From: JACMNW01 sp031402355
GTDB taxonomy: Bacteria; Pseudomonadota; Alphaproteobacteria; Rhodobacterales; Rhodobacteraceae
Length of the DNA stretch: 64,000 nucleotides
Direction: 5' to 3'
Assembly: GCA_031402355.1 (NCBI GenBank)
Contig: JANNSG010000136.1
Span: forward strand, 9,117 to 73,116
Numbering within the stretch: position 1 is the first letter of the stretch; every line of letters starts with the position of its first letter. A program made the translations under genes and the position numbers. The notes beneath the pieces were generated by a model. The model saw only the letters and a program-made list of their open reading frames with translations, was not told the origin of the DNA and did no database searches. Positions 1 through 8,808 of the stretch are shown here, one piece after another.

Positions 1-42
1 CTGTCTTTCGGCGATCGTATCGGTGCGTTCATAGCGCTCTAG
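1..42 (+). CDS. 3' tail of an upstream reading frame
   Basis: An open frame enters from the left edge and ends with TAG at 40-42; the last residues read LSFGDRIGAFIAL. The Shine-Dalgarno AGGAG of the pilin gene follows directly, which fits an upstream gene ending here. The visible stretch is too short to name a product, and it could be a chance open frame. Confidence 0.3.
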   Translation: MSFGDRIGAFIAL

Positions 43-54
43 TAGGAGTTTCAA

Positions 55-240
55 ATGTTAAAAGTTCTGCGCACCTGCCTGGGTAGTCTGCGCCACAACG
101 ACGAAGGCGTAACCTTGGTCGAATACGGGGTTGCCGTTGCTCTGGCTGTCCTTGTGGGCACTACGGCATTGGCGGCCCTTTCTGGCAACATCAGCACGTC
201 GATGGGCAATGCCGGTACTGCCATGACAATTACGCCTTGA
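55..240 (+). CDS. flp: Flp/Fap type IVb prepilin
   Basis: This 61-residue protein is the major pilin subunit of the Flp (tight adherence) pilus, made as a prepilin, cleaved by the CpaA/TadV peptidase and assembled by the CpaF/TadB/TadC motor. The sequence has a short basic leader followed by the type IVb cleavage motif G-VTLVEYG, with Glu at +5 and Tyr at +6 of the mature protein, then one hydrophobic helix. AGGAG lies 6 bases before the ATG. The length is normal for the family. A strong hairpin just downstream separates it from cpaB and probably lets the pilin be made in excess over the assembly proteins. Confidence 0.93.
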   Translation: MLKVLRTCLGSLRHNDEGVTLVEYGVAVALAVLVGTTALAALSGNISTSMGNAGTAMTITP

Positions 241-253
241 TCCAGAAAATGCC

Positions 254-279
254 CCGGAGTGCTGAACCAAGCACTCCGG
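254..279 (+). terminator. Hairpin (attenuator) between flp and cpaB
   Basis: A perfect 10-bp inverted repeat, CCGGAGTGCT and AGCACTCCGG, encloses the loop GAACCA. A short T-rich run (ATTTTTCT) follows about 14 bases later, so this is not a textbook intrinsic terminator. Its place after the pilin gene and before the assembly genes suggests partial termination or protection of the pilin mRNA end; that role is inferred. Confidence 0.6.
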
Positions 280-346
280 CGGCACTTGCCACATTTTTCT
301 GAAGCATGACTTCGCAGCTTAATCGCCCCCCGCATTGGAGATCATC

Positions 347-1150
347 ATGGGAATTCGGTCTGTTCTTGTCGCCTTTCTTGGCGTGGCCGTCGCCGGAGGC
401 TCTGTCTACGCCGCGCGGGCCTATATTGATGCCAGCGCAGCCTCTGCCTCGGCCACGACAGATGCCGGCCTGGTCGAGGTTGTTGTCGCGGCCCGAGACA
501 TCCCCTACTGTCAAGCCATTCAACCGCAAATGCTGCAAGTCATGTCATGGCCGCGTGAGGCCCTGCCACCCGGGGCCATGACGGAAATGGCCAATCTTGT
601 CGCACAGCCGGGCCAGGCGCCACGCCGCGCCAAACGTGCCCTGGCGCAGGGCGAATTGATCCTTGCATCGAAGATCTCTGAATACGGTGAGAAAGTCACC
701 ATTGTGCAAAGCCTTGGGGAAAACACCCGGGCGATGGCGATCAAGGTAGATGCCGAAACCGCCGTCGGCGGTTTTGTGACGCCGGGCGATACGGTGGATA
801 TTCTGCTGACTCAAGGCGCTGACGCCCAGATGCGGGCGGTCACGATTTTGCAAAACATCCGCATCGTTGGTGTCGATCAAGTGTCGGATGAACAAAGCGA
901 CGCGCCTGAAATCGCCCGCACCGTAACTGTAGAAGTCAGCCCCGAGCAGGGGCAAAAACTGGCACTTGCGCAAAAGGCAGGCACGCTAAGCCTGACGCTG
1001 CGATCGCTGGACAAGGCCAAGGATGCGCCGCTGGATTCGATCAGACTAAGCGATCTTCTGCTGGAAAAATCACCCGTCGAAGAAGCTGAGGCCAAAACCG
1101 TTGTCCGTATTCGGCGCGGCAATGTTGTTGAAATCGTCGGCCTGGATTGA
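347..1150 (+). CDS. cpaB: Flp pilus assembly protein CpaB/RcpC
   Basis: CpaB is a periplasmic, membrane-anchored component of the Flp pilus machine thought to act with the outer-membrane secretin. The 267-residue product has one N-terminal hydrophobic segment (residues 4-25), then a SAF-type domain (VEVVVAARDIP..., about 40-110) and an RcpC C-terminal domain. The ATG at 347 is chosen because GGAG lies 6 bases upstream; a TTG twelve bases earlier is in frame but overlaps the ribosome binding site. It is followed directly by the TadG-like gene. The secretin gene (cpaC/rcpA) that usually follows cpaB is absent. Confidence 0.9.
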   Translation: MGIRSVLVAFLGVAVAGGSVYAARAYIDASAASASATTDAGLVEVVVAARDIPYCQAIQPQMLQVMSWPREALPPGAMTEMANLVAQPGQAPRRAKRALAQGELILASKISEYGEKVTIVQSLGENTRAMAIKVDAETAVGGFVTPGDTVDILLTQGADAQMRAVTILQNIRIVGVDQVSDEQSDAPEIARTVTVEVSPEQGQKLALAQKAGTLSLTLRSLDKAKDAPLDSIRLSDLLLEKSPVEEAEAKTVVRIRRGNVVEIVGLD

Positions 1151-1172
1151 TCTGCGCGTCAGGATATTTGCC

Positions 1173-2645
1173 ATGTACATGCTTCATAAGTTGACGGCTT
1201 TTCGGCGCAACGACGACGGCATGATCCTTGTGTTCTGGGCCGTGGCACTGGCCGTGATGCTGGGAATCGTGGCGATGTCGTTCGACATGGGGCGCATTGC
1301 GTCGACTCAGTCGGAACTGCAGTCCTTCGGCGATACTGTGGCGTTGGCCGCCGCAGGCGAGCTGGACGGCAAGTCCGACGCGATTACCCGCGCAAACGGA
1401 GCTGCGGCAGCTTTGATCACCGACAGCCAGGTTTTTGGGTCCGGCTCGAATCTGCTGGGCGGCGTGGCCGATTACAGCCTTGATTTTTATAGCACCTTGC
1501 CCGCAAGCGATACCGCAAGTCTGGCTGCCGGATTGACAACCGATCCGAAGCTTGCGGCCTATGCCCGGGTAGTTGTGGTTCCAAAAAGCATTGATTTTAC
1601 TTTTGGAGCAGCGTTTCAGGCCTTGTCTGGCGGGGCTGCTCCCAACAACAGCGTTGGTGCGGTCGCAGTGGCGGGGTTCACCCAATACGCCTGTGATATC
1701 ACACCCTTGATGTTCTGCATCCCGTCCCCGACATTCAAGGCCGATGCCAATATCGGCAACATGATCTTGCTGCGTTCGGGTGGTAATGGGGCTGCCTGGG
1801 GGCCAGGGGATTTCGGTTTTCTGGATCTTTCGATAGCGGGGCTGGACAGCGCTGGCCCCTGCGCCGGTCTGAACGGTGCCCAACAGACCAGATGTCTGAT
1901 CGGCGCGACCGGTGCGCTGACCCAGTGTTTTTCGCAGCGCGGCGTCGATACCGAGCCCGGTCAAAAGGTCGGCATCGAGAATTCGGCCTATAATATCCGG
2001 TTCGACATCTTTTCGGGCAGTCTGAACTCCAAAAGGAACAACGTTGACTATCCAGCCGCGCCGAATGTTATCAAGGGACTCATTCCGAAGGGCGGTGGAT
2101 CCTGCATCGGCAACAATTCCGATCCGTCGCCCAATACCGTCAGCCTGCCGCGTGACAACTGCTTTTACACCTCTTCCTGTGCGAACGGTGGCCGGTTCGG
2201 CGATGGCAACTGGTCCAATGCAACGACGGGGCGGCCGAATTATGAAACCAAGAATTATGGTGCGACTGGCAGGTTTCCGACCGCCGCGACCCGCTATGCC
2301 TATTACAAGGCAGAAATCGCCGCGGCGGGCGGCGGAGCGGCAAACACGCGCATTCTGCCTGCCAGCCGAGCGGAAACCGGCAGACCGCAATGTACCAACA
2401 AGCAATCCTCTGATCCCGACCGCCGGGTGGTGATCGCCGCTGGCATCGACTGCACTGCCAATCCGATCAATGGCAGAGCCACCAACGTTCCGGTGAACGA
2501 ATTCGTCAGGCTGTTTCTGACCGAGCCGGTTGGCGAAGGGACAGGCAACTCGTTTGACATCTACGCAGAAGTTGTTGGCACGGCGCAAAGCAATGGCGCG
2601 GGGGTCACGGGCGTGTTCCACGATGTCGTGCAACTGTATCGCTAA
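1173..2645 (+). CDS. TadG-like Flp pilus assembly protein
   Basis: The 490-residue protein has an N-terminal TadG/TadE-type segment: a basic stretch, NDDG, then a hydrophobic helix, followed by a large secreted region rich in Gly, Ala, Asn and Cys. The position after the cleavage-like Gly reads MILVFW, so the Glu at +5 that marks processed pseudopilins is replaced by Phe. This protein may therefore stay uncleaved and membrane-anchored. AGGA at 1161-1164 supports the ATG at 1173; an in-frame ATG 72 bases upstream lies inside cpaB. It probably forms part of the envelope assembly with the two TadE-like proteins that follow. Many paired Cys residues suggest disulfides. Confidence 0.8.
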   Translation: MYMLHKLTAFRRNDDGMILVFWAVALAVMLGIVAMSFDMGRIASTQSELQSFGDTVALAAAGELDGKSDAITRANGAAAALITDSQVFGSGSNLLGGVADYSLDFYSTLPASDTASLAAGLTTDPKLAAYARVVVVPKSIDFTFGAAFQALSGGAAPNNSVGAVAVAGFTQYACDITPLMFCIPSPTFKADANIGNMILLRSGGNGAAWGPGDFGFLDLSIAGLDSAGPCAGLNGAQQTRCLIGATGALTQCFSQRGVDTEPGQKVGIENSAYNIRFDIFSGSLNSKRNNVDYPAAPNVIKGLIPKGGGSCIGNNSDPSPNTVSLPRDNCFYTSSCANGGRFGDGNWSNATTGRPNYETKNYGATGRFPTAATRYAYYKAEIAAAGGGAANTRILPASRAETGRPQCTNKQSSDPDRRVVIAAGIDCTANPINGRATNVPVNEFVRLFLTEPVGEGTGNSFDIYAEVVGTAQSNGAGVTGVFHDVVQLYR

Positions 2646-2659
2646 GAAGGAACATCCGC

Positions 2660-3172
2660 ATGCAAAACCGCATCGTCCCTAACGGCCTGAAAGCGCCACT
2701 TGCCCGCTTCTTGCGCGACGAAAGTGGCGTGGCGTTGGTGGAATTTGCAATCACTTTGCCGATGATGCTGGTCGTGTTCGCCGTGATAATCGAGGGAAGC
2801 AGGTTGATGCTGGGCTTTCAGAACGCCATCGGCGGTGTGCGGGACGCAACCCGCTACATGTCGCGCATACTTGCCTTGGACATCTGCAGCACCGGCGGGT
2901 CAATCAGCAGCTATTCGACGCAATTGCAGTCGATCGTCAGTCAAAGCATTACCGGGCAATCTGTGTTTCCATCCGCTATCACCGTGAATTCGGTAACCCC
3001 CTCTTACACCTGTGTGTCAGGGGCCTACCGCGTCAGCCCGGCCCCCGTGGTGACTGTGTCGGCACAGATCACGGTGACATATCCTTTTGCGGGCATTTTT
3101 GCCCTGGTGGGTGGCACCTTGCCGGCCGTCACAACAACAGTGACTGACAGATCAAGGATTTTCGGATCATGA
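2660..3172 (+). CDS. tadE: TadE-like pseudopilin
   Basis: This 170-residue minor pseudopilin has a prepilin-type N-terminus: basic leader, DESG, then VALVEFAITLP with Glu at +5, followed by a hydrophobic helix and a secreted C-terminal domain with three Cys. It should be cleaved by the peptidase encoded at 9680-10150. AAGGA lies about 8 bases before the ATG. The stop codon overlaps the start of the next pseudopilin gene (ATGA), so the two are probably translationally coupled. Confidence 0.85.
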   Translation: MQNRIVPNGLKAPLARFLRDESGVALVEFAITLPMMLVVFAVIIEGSRLMLGFQNAIGGVRDATRYMSRILALDICSTGGSISSYSTQLQSIVSQSITGQSVFPSAITVNSVTPSYTCVSGAYRVSPAPVVTVSAQITVTYPFAGIFALVGGTLPAVTTTVTDRSRIFGS

Positions 3173-3813
3173 GAAAGACAGTTTTTTTTCCCGGATACCT
3201 GCAGCGGTTCGCGCGCGAAGAAGGCGGCACGACTTTGGTGGAATTGGCGGTCGTGCTTCCTGTATTCTTGCTGCTTTTCCTCGGGTTGATTGATTTTGGC
3301 CGCGTCGGCAGCGAATATGTGATGGCCGAAAAAGCGATGCAACTCGCGTCCCGCATCGCGGCGGTACGGCCGGCCGCATGTGCAGGCGTACCATTGATGA
3401 ACGCACGGGGAACCGGGCTGATCGCGGGTGTGCCACCGCATTACGGAGCCGCATGTTCGGCAGCAACCGGGATCTGCATAAATGCCGGTGTCCAAACCTG
3501 CAACGGGGCCGCAACAAATGCCACAGCGGCAGAGATCTGGGCCGCCATCCGGCCACTGATGCCGACCCACGCTACAATCGCCAATCTGCGGTTCAGCTAT
3601 GCCTATGATCCGCGGTTGGGGTTTTTGGGTGGTCCTTATGTGCCGATGGTAACCCTCGAAATTCAGAACCTCAATTTCCAGTTCGCAACCCCTCTCAGCG
3701 CTTTGGCGGGCGTTGCCGGATCAAGCGTCGCCGCCCCTGGCGCCACCCTGCCCTTTCCCCCGATGAGCACATCCCTGCCCGCAGAAGACCTTGCCCTTGG
3801 CAACAGCGGCTGA
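3169..3813 (+). CDS. Second TadE-like pseudopilin
   Basis: A 214-residue protein with the same layout as its upstream neighbour: basic leader, EEGG, then TTLVELAVVLP with Glu at +5, a transmembrane helix ending in DFGR, and a secreted domain with several Cys (CAG, CSA, CIN, CNG). The sequence around the helix is that of the TadE/TadF family. It starts inside the stop codon of the preceding gene. It may be the TadF partner of TadE, but sequence alone cannot settle which is which. Confidence 0.82.
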   Translation: MRKTVFFPGYLQRFAREEGGTTLVELAVVLPVFLLLFLGLIDFGRVGSEYVMAEKAMQLASRIAAVRPAACAGVPLMNARGTGLIAGVPPHYGAACSAATGICINAGVQTCNGAATNATAAEIWAAIRPLMPTHATIANLRFSYAYDPRLGFLGGPYVPMVTLEIQNLNFQFATPLSALAGVAGSSVAAPGATLPFPPMSTSLPAEDLALGNSG

Positions 3814-3859
3814 CCCTGAACACAAGCGGGGCGACGTCACCCCCCCGAAGGAAACCACG

Positions 3860-5065
3860 ATGACCAAGACCCAAAGATCCATTCTCGTCATAACGCCCTT
3901 CGCCGGGGTGGCGAGTTCCGTAACTGCCGCATTGGCTTCGCACCCGGAATTCCTGGTCGAAACGCAATCAACGACATTGGCGCAAATGAACGGGTCAGCG
4001 GTCAAGATCGCCCAAAAATACGACCTGGTGTTGTTTCAGACCCAGTCCGGCGATCAGGCCGACCTGGACGCGGTCCGCGCGTTGGTCGGCGGGCAATCAG
4101 GCGGCACGGCATTGGTGGCTTTGGCAGATCGCAACATCACGCTGGAACAAGCGATGGCGCTGAACCGCGCCGGGGTGCGTGATGTGCTTCCGATGTCCGA
4201 AATGACAGCGGAATTGGGCGATCAAATTGCGCGCCTCGGCCGGGACAAAGCCGCACATGAGCCGGTGGCATCCAGCAAGTTGGGCCATATCATCGCAGTA
4301 GCACAATCACGCGGCGGAGTTGGGTCTACCACTGTGGCGGTGAACCTTGCCGATCAGCTTTTGGGTGGGCGCGGCAATTTTCTGCGCCGTGAGGCCAAGC
4401 ACAAAGTGGCGATCGTGGATTTTGATCTGCAATTCGGGACTGTGGGTTCGTACCTTGATGTGGAAGAGCAAGACACGCTATTGCAACTGGCACAGTCCGG
4501 GACCATCCCGGATGCGACATTCCTGCGCCAGTCCATGGTGACATTGCCCAGCGGTTTGAACGTTCTCGCGGCGCCATCAAAATTTGCTCCTTTGGAATCG
4601 CTGCGGTCCGAACAAGTGGCCGCGATTCTGGACTTGCTGCGTTTGTCCAATGATTATGTGGTGGTTGATCTGCCGCGTGCTTTGGTGGGCTGGATCGAGC
4701 CGATCCTGCAACGGGCTGACGAGGTCATGCTGGTAACCGATATCGGCGTCGCCTCAGTGCGGCACTGCCGTCGGCTGATCGACTTTTTCACCGCCGACAA
4801 CGTGGCCTTGCCAATTCAGGTTGTCGTGAACCATGAACGCCGACCGATTGTAGCATCGCGCCTGCACCGCGAAGCCGAGAAAGCCTTGAACCGCCCGTTC
4901 GATCACTGGTTGCCGCATGATCCCAAGGCGGCCACCAACGCCGCCGATCGCGGAAAGCCGCTGTCAGTGTCAGCACCACGGGCACCTTTGACCAAAGCTT
5001 TTGCAAAACTGGCAATGTCCACCGTCAAGGCAGTTTCAGCCCCCACCAGTCCAGTCGGCAATTAG
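3860..5065 (+). CDS. cpaE: CpaE/TadZ-like pilus localisation ATPase
   Basis: CpaE/TadZ proteins position the Flp pilus machine in the cell. The 401-residue product has a receiver-like N-terminal half (about 1-130) and a MinD/ParA-type ATPase half. The deviant Walker A reads RGGVGSTT at about residues 150-157, where MinD has KGGVGKT; loss of the Lys is common in CpaE. A later VDF.LQFG stretch is the switch/Walker B region. The ATG at 3860 is preceded by GAAGGAAA; longer in-frame starts lie inside the upstream gene. It is followed after 11 bases by cpaF. Confidence 0.88.
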   Translation: MTKTQRSILVITPFAGVASSVTAALASHPEFLVETQSTTLAQMNGSAVKIAQKYDLVLFQTQSGDQADLDAVRALVGGQSGGTALVALADRNITLEQAMALNRAGVRDVLPMSEMTAELGDQIARLGRDKAAHEPVASSKLGHIIAVAQSRGGVGSTTVAVNLADQLLGGRGNFLRREAKHKVAIVDFDLQFGTVGSYLDVEEQDTLLQLAQSGTIPDATFLRQSMVTLPSGLNVLAAPSKFAPLESLRSEQVAAILDLLRLSNDYVVVDLPRALVGWIEPILQRADEVMLVTDIGVASVRHCRRLIDFFTADNVALPIQVVVNHERRPIVASRLHREAEKALNRPFDHWLPHDPKAATNAADRGKPLSVSAPRAPLTKAFAKLAMSTVKAVSAPTSPVGN

Positions 5066-5076
5066 GAGAAACCCCC

Positions 5077-6468
5077 GTGTTTAAACAGTTTTCACAGTCT
5101 GACAGACGCAAAGGCGGAAACGTTATCGAGATCGCTCCTAAGTTGCCTGCCGAGCCTGCGGCAATTGCCCCGCAATCGGCGACAGATGTGGCGCTTCTGG
5201 CGCGGCTGGAGTTGAAAAGCCATTTGCACGATGTCTTGCTGGACAGGTTGAACCTCGCGGTGTTGGACAAGGTGCAACCTGAAGAGTTGCGACGCGAAGT
5301 ATCGGGATTGGTTTCAAAGGTCTTGGCGGACGAGGGCCGCCCGATGCGGGCCGAAGACTTCAAACAACTAATCGACGAATTGCTGGACGAGGTTCTGGGT
5401 CTGGGCCCGCTGGAACCTTTGCTGGCTGATCCGACCATCAACGATATTTTGGTGAATTCGCATCACTCGGTTTTTGTCGAGCGCTTTGGCGTTCTGGAAA
5501 AAAGCAAAGTCCGGTTTCGCGATGAACGCCATTTGTTGCGCATCATCGACAAGATCGTCAGCCGTGTTGGGCGGCGTGTGGACGAAAGCACGCCCTGGGT
5601 CGATGCGCGGCTAGAGGATGGCAGCCGGGTAAATGCGATTGTACGACCCTGCGCGATTGACGGGCCGTCGGTTTCCATACGGAAATTTGCGCGCAACCCG
5701 CTGACGATGGACAGAATGGTCGAGATTGGCACCTTGACCCAACCTGCATCGGCCTTGTTGAAGGGGATCGTCGAAGCCCGCTTGAATGTGCTGATTTCAG
5801 GGGGCACCGGGTCCGGCAAAACCACCATGCTGAACGCGATGTCATCCTTCATTGGCAAACGTGAGCGGGTGGTGACCATCGAAGATGCTGCCGAATTGCA
5901 ATTGCAGCAAGAACATGTCGTGCGGCTTGAAACCCGTCCTGCCAACCCGTCCGGCGGCGGTGCGGTCACCCAGCGTGACCTGGTCCGCAATGCGCTGCGG
6001 ATGAGGCCGGACCGCATCATCGTGGGCGAGGTTCGCGGCGCCGAAACCTTTGACATGCTGCAAGCGATGAACACCGGGCATGACGGGTCGATGACCACGG
6101 TTCACGCCAACACCGCGCGCGACGCCTTGGGCAGGATTGAACAGATGGTGACGATGATCGGGATGGATTTTCCGATCTCGGCGATCCGGTCGCAAGTGGC
6201 GGCGGGCATTCATCTTGTGGTGCAGCTCAATCGGCTGAGCGACGGCAGTCGCCGGGTCATGAGCGTCACCGAAATCACCGGAATGGAAGGCAATACCATC
6301 ACCATGCAGGACATATTCGTCTTCCGGCGCACCGGCGTAAGTGAAACCGGCGCGATAAGAGGTGAATTCATTGCAACCGGCATCCGGCCTCGGTGTGCTG
6401 AACAACTGGCGCAGGCCGGAATCGACCTGCGCAGCGGCAACTTCATCTCTGAAGGGCAACCGACATGA
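5077..6468 (+). CDS. cpaF: CpaF/TadA secretion ATPase
   Basis: CpaF is the cytoplasmic hexameric ATPase that powers Flp pilus assembly. The 463-residue protein shows Walker A GGTGSGKT at about 241-248, the Asp box VTIEDAAELQL, the Walker B region RIIVGEVRGAETFDML and the His box TGHDGSMTTVHANT. The start is GTG with AGGAG 8 bases upstream, overlapping the cpaE stop. Its last four bases overlap the tadB start (ATGA), so ATPase and platform protein are coupled. Confidence 0.95.
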   Translation: MFKQFSQSDRRKGGNVIEIAPKLPAEPAAIAPQSATDVALLARLELKSHLHDVLLDRLNLAVLDKVQPEELRREVSGLVSKVLADEGRPMRAEDFKQLIDELLDEVLGLGPLEPLLADPTINDILVNSHHSVFVERFGVLEKSKVRFRDERHLLRIIDKIVSRVGRRVDESTPWVDARLEDGSRVNAIVRPCAIDGPSVSIRKFARNPLTMDRMVEIGTLTQPASALLKGIVEARLNVLISGGTGSGKTTMLNAMSSFIGKRERVVTIEDAAELQLQQEHVVRLETRPANPSGGGAVTQRDLVRNALRMRPDRIIVGEVRGAETFDMLQAMNTGHDGSMTTVHANTARDALGRIEQMVTMIGMDFPISAIRSQVAAGIHLVVQLNRLSDGSRRVMSVTEITGMEGNTITMQDIFVFRRTGVSETGAIRGEFIATGIRPRCAEQLAQAGIDLRSGNFISEGQPT

Positions 6469-7433
6469 CCCTTGAACCAACGTCCGAACTTATGACGCTT
6501 GCCTATGCAGGGATCTTTCTTGGCGTACTTGCGACGTTTGAAGGCCTTCGCCAAGTGATCAGCCGCAGCGAGACCAATGGCGAAGCACGCAATCGACGGA
6601 TGCGGATGCTTGCAAAAGGAGCGAATTCGCAAAAATCCTTGGGGCTTGTAAAAGCAGCACCTGATCATTGGGCGCTCGGTTCTGTACCGATGATCGGGTC
6701 CTTGCCAAGATCGCTGCGCCTTGCGGGAAAATCCATCAAACCATGGGCGTTTTTATGGCTTTGCCTTGTGGCAACTGCCGTGGTCGCCAGTGCCCTGTCG
6801 GTTCGGGTCACTTACGGCACCGCGATCGGCGCGGCCTTTGTGCTATGTCTGGCAATGCCGCTTTACGTTGTCAAAATAGCTGGCAAGAAACGCCTCAAAA
6901 AACTGGTGCAACAGCTGCCCGAAGCGCTTGATCTGATGTCACGGGGCTTGCGCGTTGGTCACCCTTTGAACACGACGATAGCAACTGTCGCCAGTGACAT
7001 GGCTGACCCTATTGCATCAGAGTTTGGATTGATCGTCGATCAAATCGCCTATGGCGACGATCTCGTCAGCTCTTTTGCGGATTTTGCCAACCGGTTGGAC
7101 CAAGAAGATGTTCGCTATCTTTCCGTCAGCGTGGCCATTCAACACGGCACTGGCGGCAATCTGGCCGACGTGCTCAGCACGCTGTCAAAGGTCATCCGTG
7201 ACCGGATCACGATGCGAAAACGTGTTGCAGCCATTTCGTCCGAGGGTCGGCTTACCTGCAATTTCATGTCGTTTTTGCCCATTTTCATCCTTGTGGTGAT
7301 GTCCTTCACGGCGCCGGATTACTATGCCGGTGTCAGTGATGACCCGCTCTTTCGCCCTGTCGCATTTATTGTGGGGCTTTTGATTGCATCTAACTACTTG
7401 ATTATGCGCAAACTTGTGAACTTTCGGATCTAG
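6465..7433 (+). CDS. tadB: TadB inner-membrane platform protein
   Basis: TadB and TadC form the inner-membrane platform on which CpaF acts. The 322-residue protein has hydrophobic segments near residues 7-25, 88-130 and 275-315, with a type II secretion F (T2SSF) domain between them (LPEALDLMSRGLRVGHPL...). Its ATG overlaps the cpaF stop. The next gene, tadC, follows after 12 bases. Confidence 0.92.
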   Translation: MTLEPTSELMTLAYAGIFLGVLATFEGLRQVISRSETNGEARNRRMRMLAKGANSQKSLGLVKAAPDHWALGSVPMIGSLPRSLRLAGKSIKPWAFLWLCLVATAVVASALSVRVTYGTAIGAAFVLCLAMPLYVVKIAGKKRLKKLVQQLPEALDLMSRGLRVGHPLNTTIATVASDMADPIASEFGLIVDQIAYGDDLVSSFADFANRLDQEDVRYLSVSVAIQHGTGGNLADVLSTLSKVIRDRITMRKRVAAISSEGRLTCNFMSFLPIFILVVMSFTAPDYYAGVSDDPLFRPVAFIVGLLIASNYLIMRKLVNFRI

Positions 7434-7445
7434 GGAGCCCCCGCA

Positions 7446-8447
7446 ATGCTGGAATGGATCGACACTTTGGTGACCTTAACCGGGCTGACCGCCGGAACAT
7501 TGGCGATGGTCGGGGCGGGGCTCGGTACTCTGATCGCAATCTTCGGACTGTCTAGCGCGTTTTCGACGCGCGATCCGGTCTTGCAGCGCATCGCTTCACA
7601 GGCCAACACGCGCGTAACTTCTGCCGACAAAGGCTTGCTCAGGCATTCCAGCATTGATCCGAAAGGCCTGATGAAATCACTCATCCCAGTGGACCGCAAA
7701 CAGCGCAGTGAGGTCGAGCGACAACTTTCCAATGCGGGGTTTCAGGGCGCACATGCCGTCCGGAATTACTATCTCACTCGGCTGTGCCTTGGAATATTGT
7801 TTCCCGCCGTCCTGCTCGCTGTCATCTGGGCCTCTCGTGCTGGGTTCATCGCCCTGCCGGCAAGCCTTGATGCAAGGATCGCTGATTTCAGCCAGCTTTT
7901 CATCCTGCAGATCGTCGCAGCAACTGTCGTGCTAGGATTTTTTGGCCCGGTCTACTGGCTGCGCGGTCGGGCAGCCGAACGCCAGCACCGGATCGAAGAT
8001 GCGTTTCCCAATGCGCTTGATCTAATACAGATCTCGGTCGAATCCGGGCTTGGGTTCGATGCCGCGATGATCCGGGTTGGCAATGAGCTGGAACGTACTG
8101 CACCCGAGATTTCGGAAGAAATGCTGTTCGCGCAACGGGAAGTGCAGGCCGGTCGCAGCCGGGAAAAGGCGCTGCGTGACATGGCAACACGCACCGGCGT
8201 CGCCGAGGTGGTGTCCTTTGCCAATGTGGTGCTGCAATCCATCCAGTTCGGTACCAGCATGTCAGACACTTTAACCGTCTATGCAAAAGAGATGCGGGTT
8301 CACCGCGAATTGCGCGCACAGGAAATGGCCAATAAACTGCCGGTCAAGATGTCTGCTATCATGGCGTCCTTCATGCTGCCTGCCCTGATCATGCTGGCGC
8401 TGGGGCCGGTAGTGATCCGCTACGCGCGCCAGTTTGGCGGGTCATAG
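7446..8447 (+). CDS. tadC: TadC inner-membrane platform protein
   Basis: This 333-residue T2SSF-domain protein is the second platform component. It has an N-terminal transmembrane segment (about 10-35), a pair near 115-165, and a C-terminal one (MLPALIMLALGPVVI). The T2SSF core reads FPNALDLIQISVESGLGFDAAM. GGGAGCC lies 7 bases before the ATG. TadD, the lipoprotein that often follows, is not present; about 360 bases without a gene come next. Confidence 0.92.
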   Translation: MLEWIDTLVTLTGLTAGTLAMVGAGLGTLIAIFGLSSAFSTRDPVLQRIASQANTRVTSADKGLLRHSSIDPKGLMKSLIPVDRKQRSEVERQLSNAGFQGAHAVRNYYLTRLCLGILFPAVLLAVIWASRAGFIALPASLDARIADFSQLFILQIVAATVVLGFFGPVYWLRGRAAERQHRIEDAFPNALDLIQISVESGLGFDAAMIRVGNELERTAPEISEEMLFAQREVQAGRSREKALRDMATRTGVAEVVSFANVVLQSIQFGTSMSDTLTVYAKEMRVHRELRAQEMANKLPVKMSAIMASFMLPALIMLALGPVVIRYARQFGGS

Positions 8448-8808
8448 CGGGGCCAATCCCAGGGCCATCGCCAGATCAAATCCTGCCCGCAAAGGATCGC
8501 GGCACTGGCTAATCGATTTAAGAATCACATTGCAGCCCAGCGGAGATCGGACGATCGATGGCGCGGCTTGCGAACAGTTATCCACAGGCTTGGCCAATTG
8601 ACCACCAAAAGGAAACCATTGCTCCCGTCAAAGTTGAATAATCGGTTAAAGCACAGCAAATTATGTTCAAAACTTGACAGAAATAGGGCCAAAGTGAACC
8701 AATGATGAAGGGGCGCAAGGAATTGGACTGTTAATATCGTTGCTATCAAGTTTTTGAGCGATGCTTATTTTTTTGCCAGTACTCGGTTTGTTGTTTGGAG
8801 AAGAATTC
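8448..8808. other. Intergenic region upstream of the luxR-type gene
   Basis: No convincing gene is seen. The second half is A+T-richer than its surroundings and probably holds the promoter of the LuxR-type gene. A single perfect 9-base DnaA box (TTATCCACA, 8578-8586) is present but isolated. An in-frame ATG at 8761 could extend the regulator by 16 hydrophobic residues, but the ribosome binding site favours 8809. Confidence 0.5.

Noticed and set aside
1041..2633. Long minus-strand open frame opposite the TadG-like gene
   Set aside because: It is antisense to a well-supported gene, has no ribosome binding site and its product looks like random high-G+C composition.
8578..8586. Perfect DnaA box TTATCCACA
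   Set aside because: A single 9-base match can arise by chance in 64 kb; there is no cluster of boxes, no A+T-rich unwinding region and no dnaA/dnaN/parA context.
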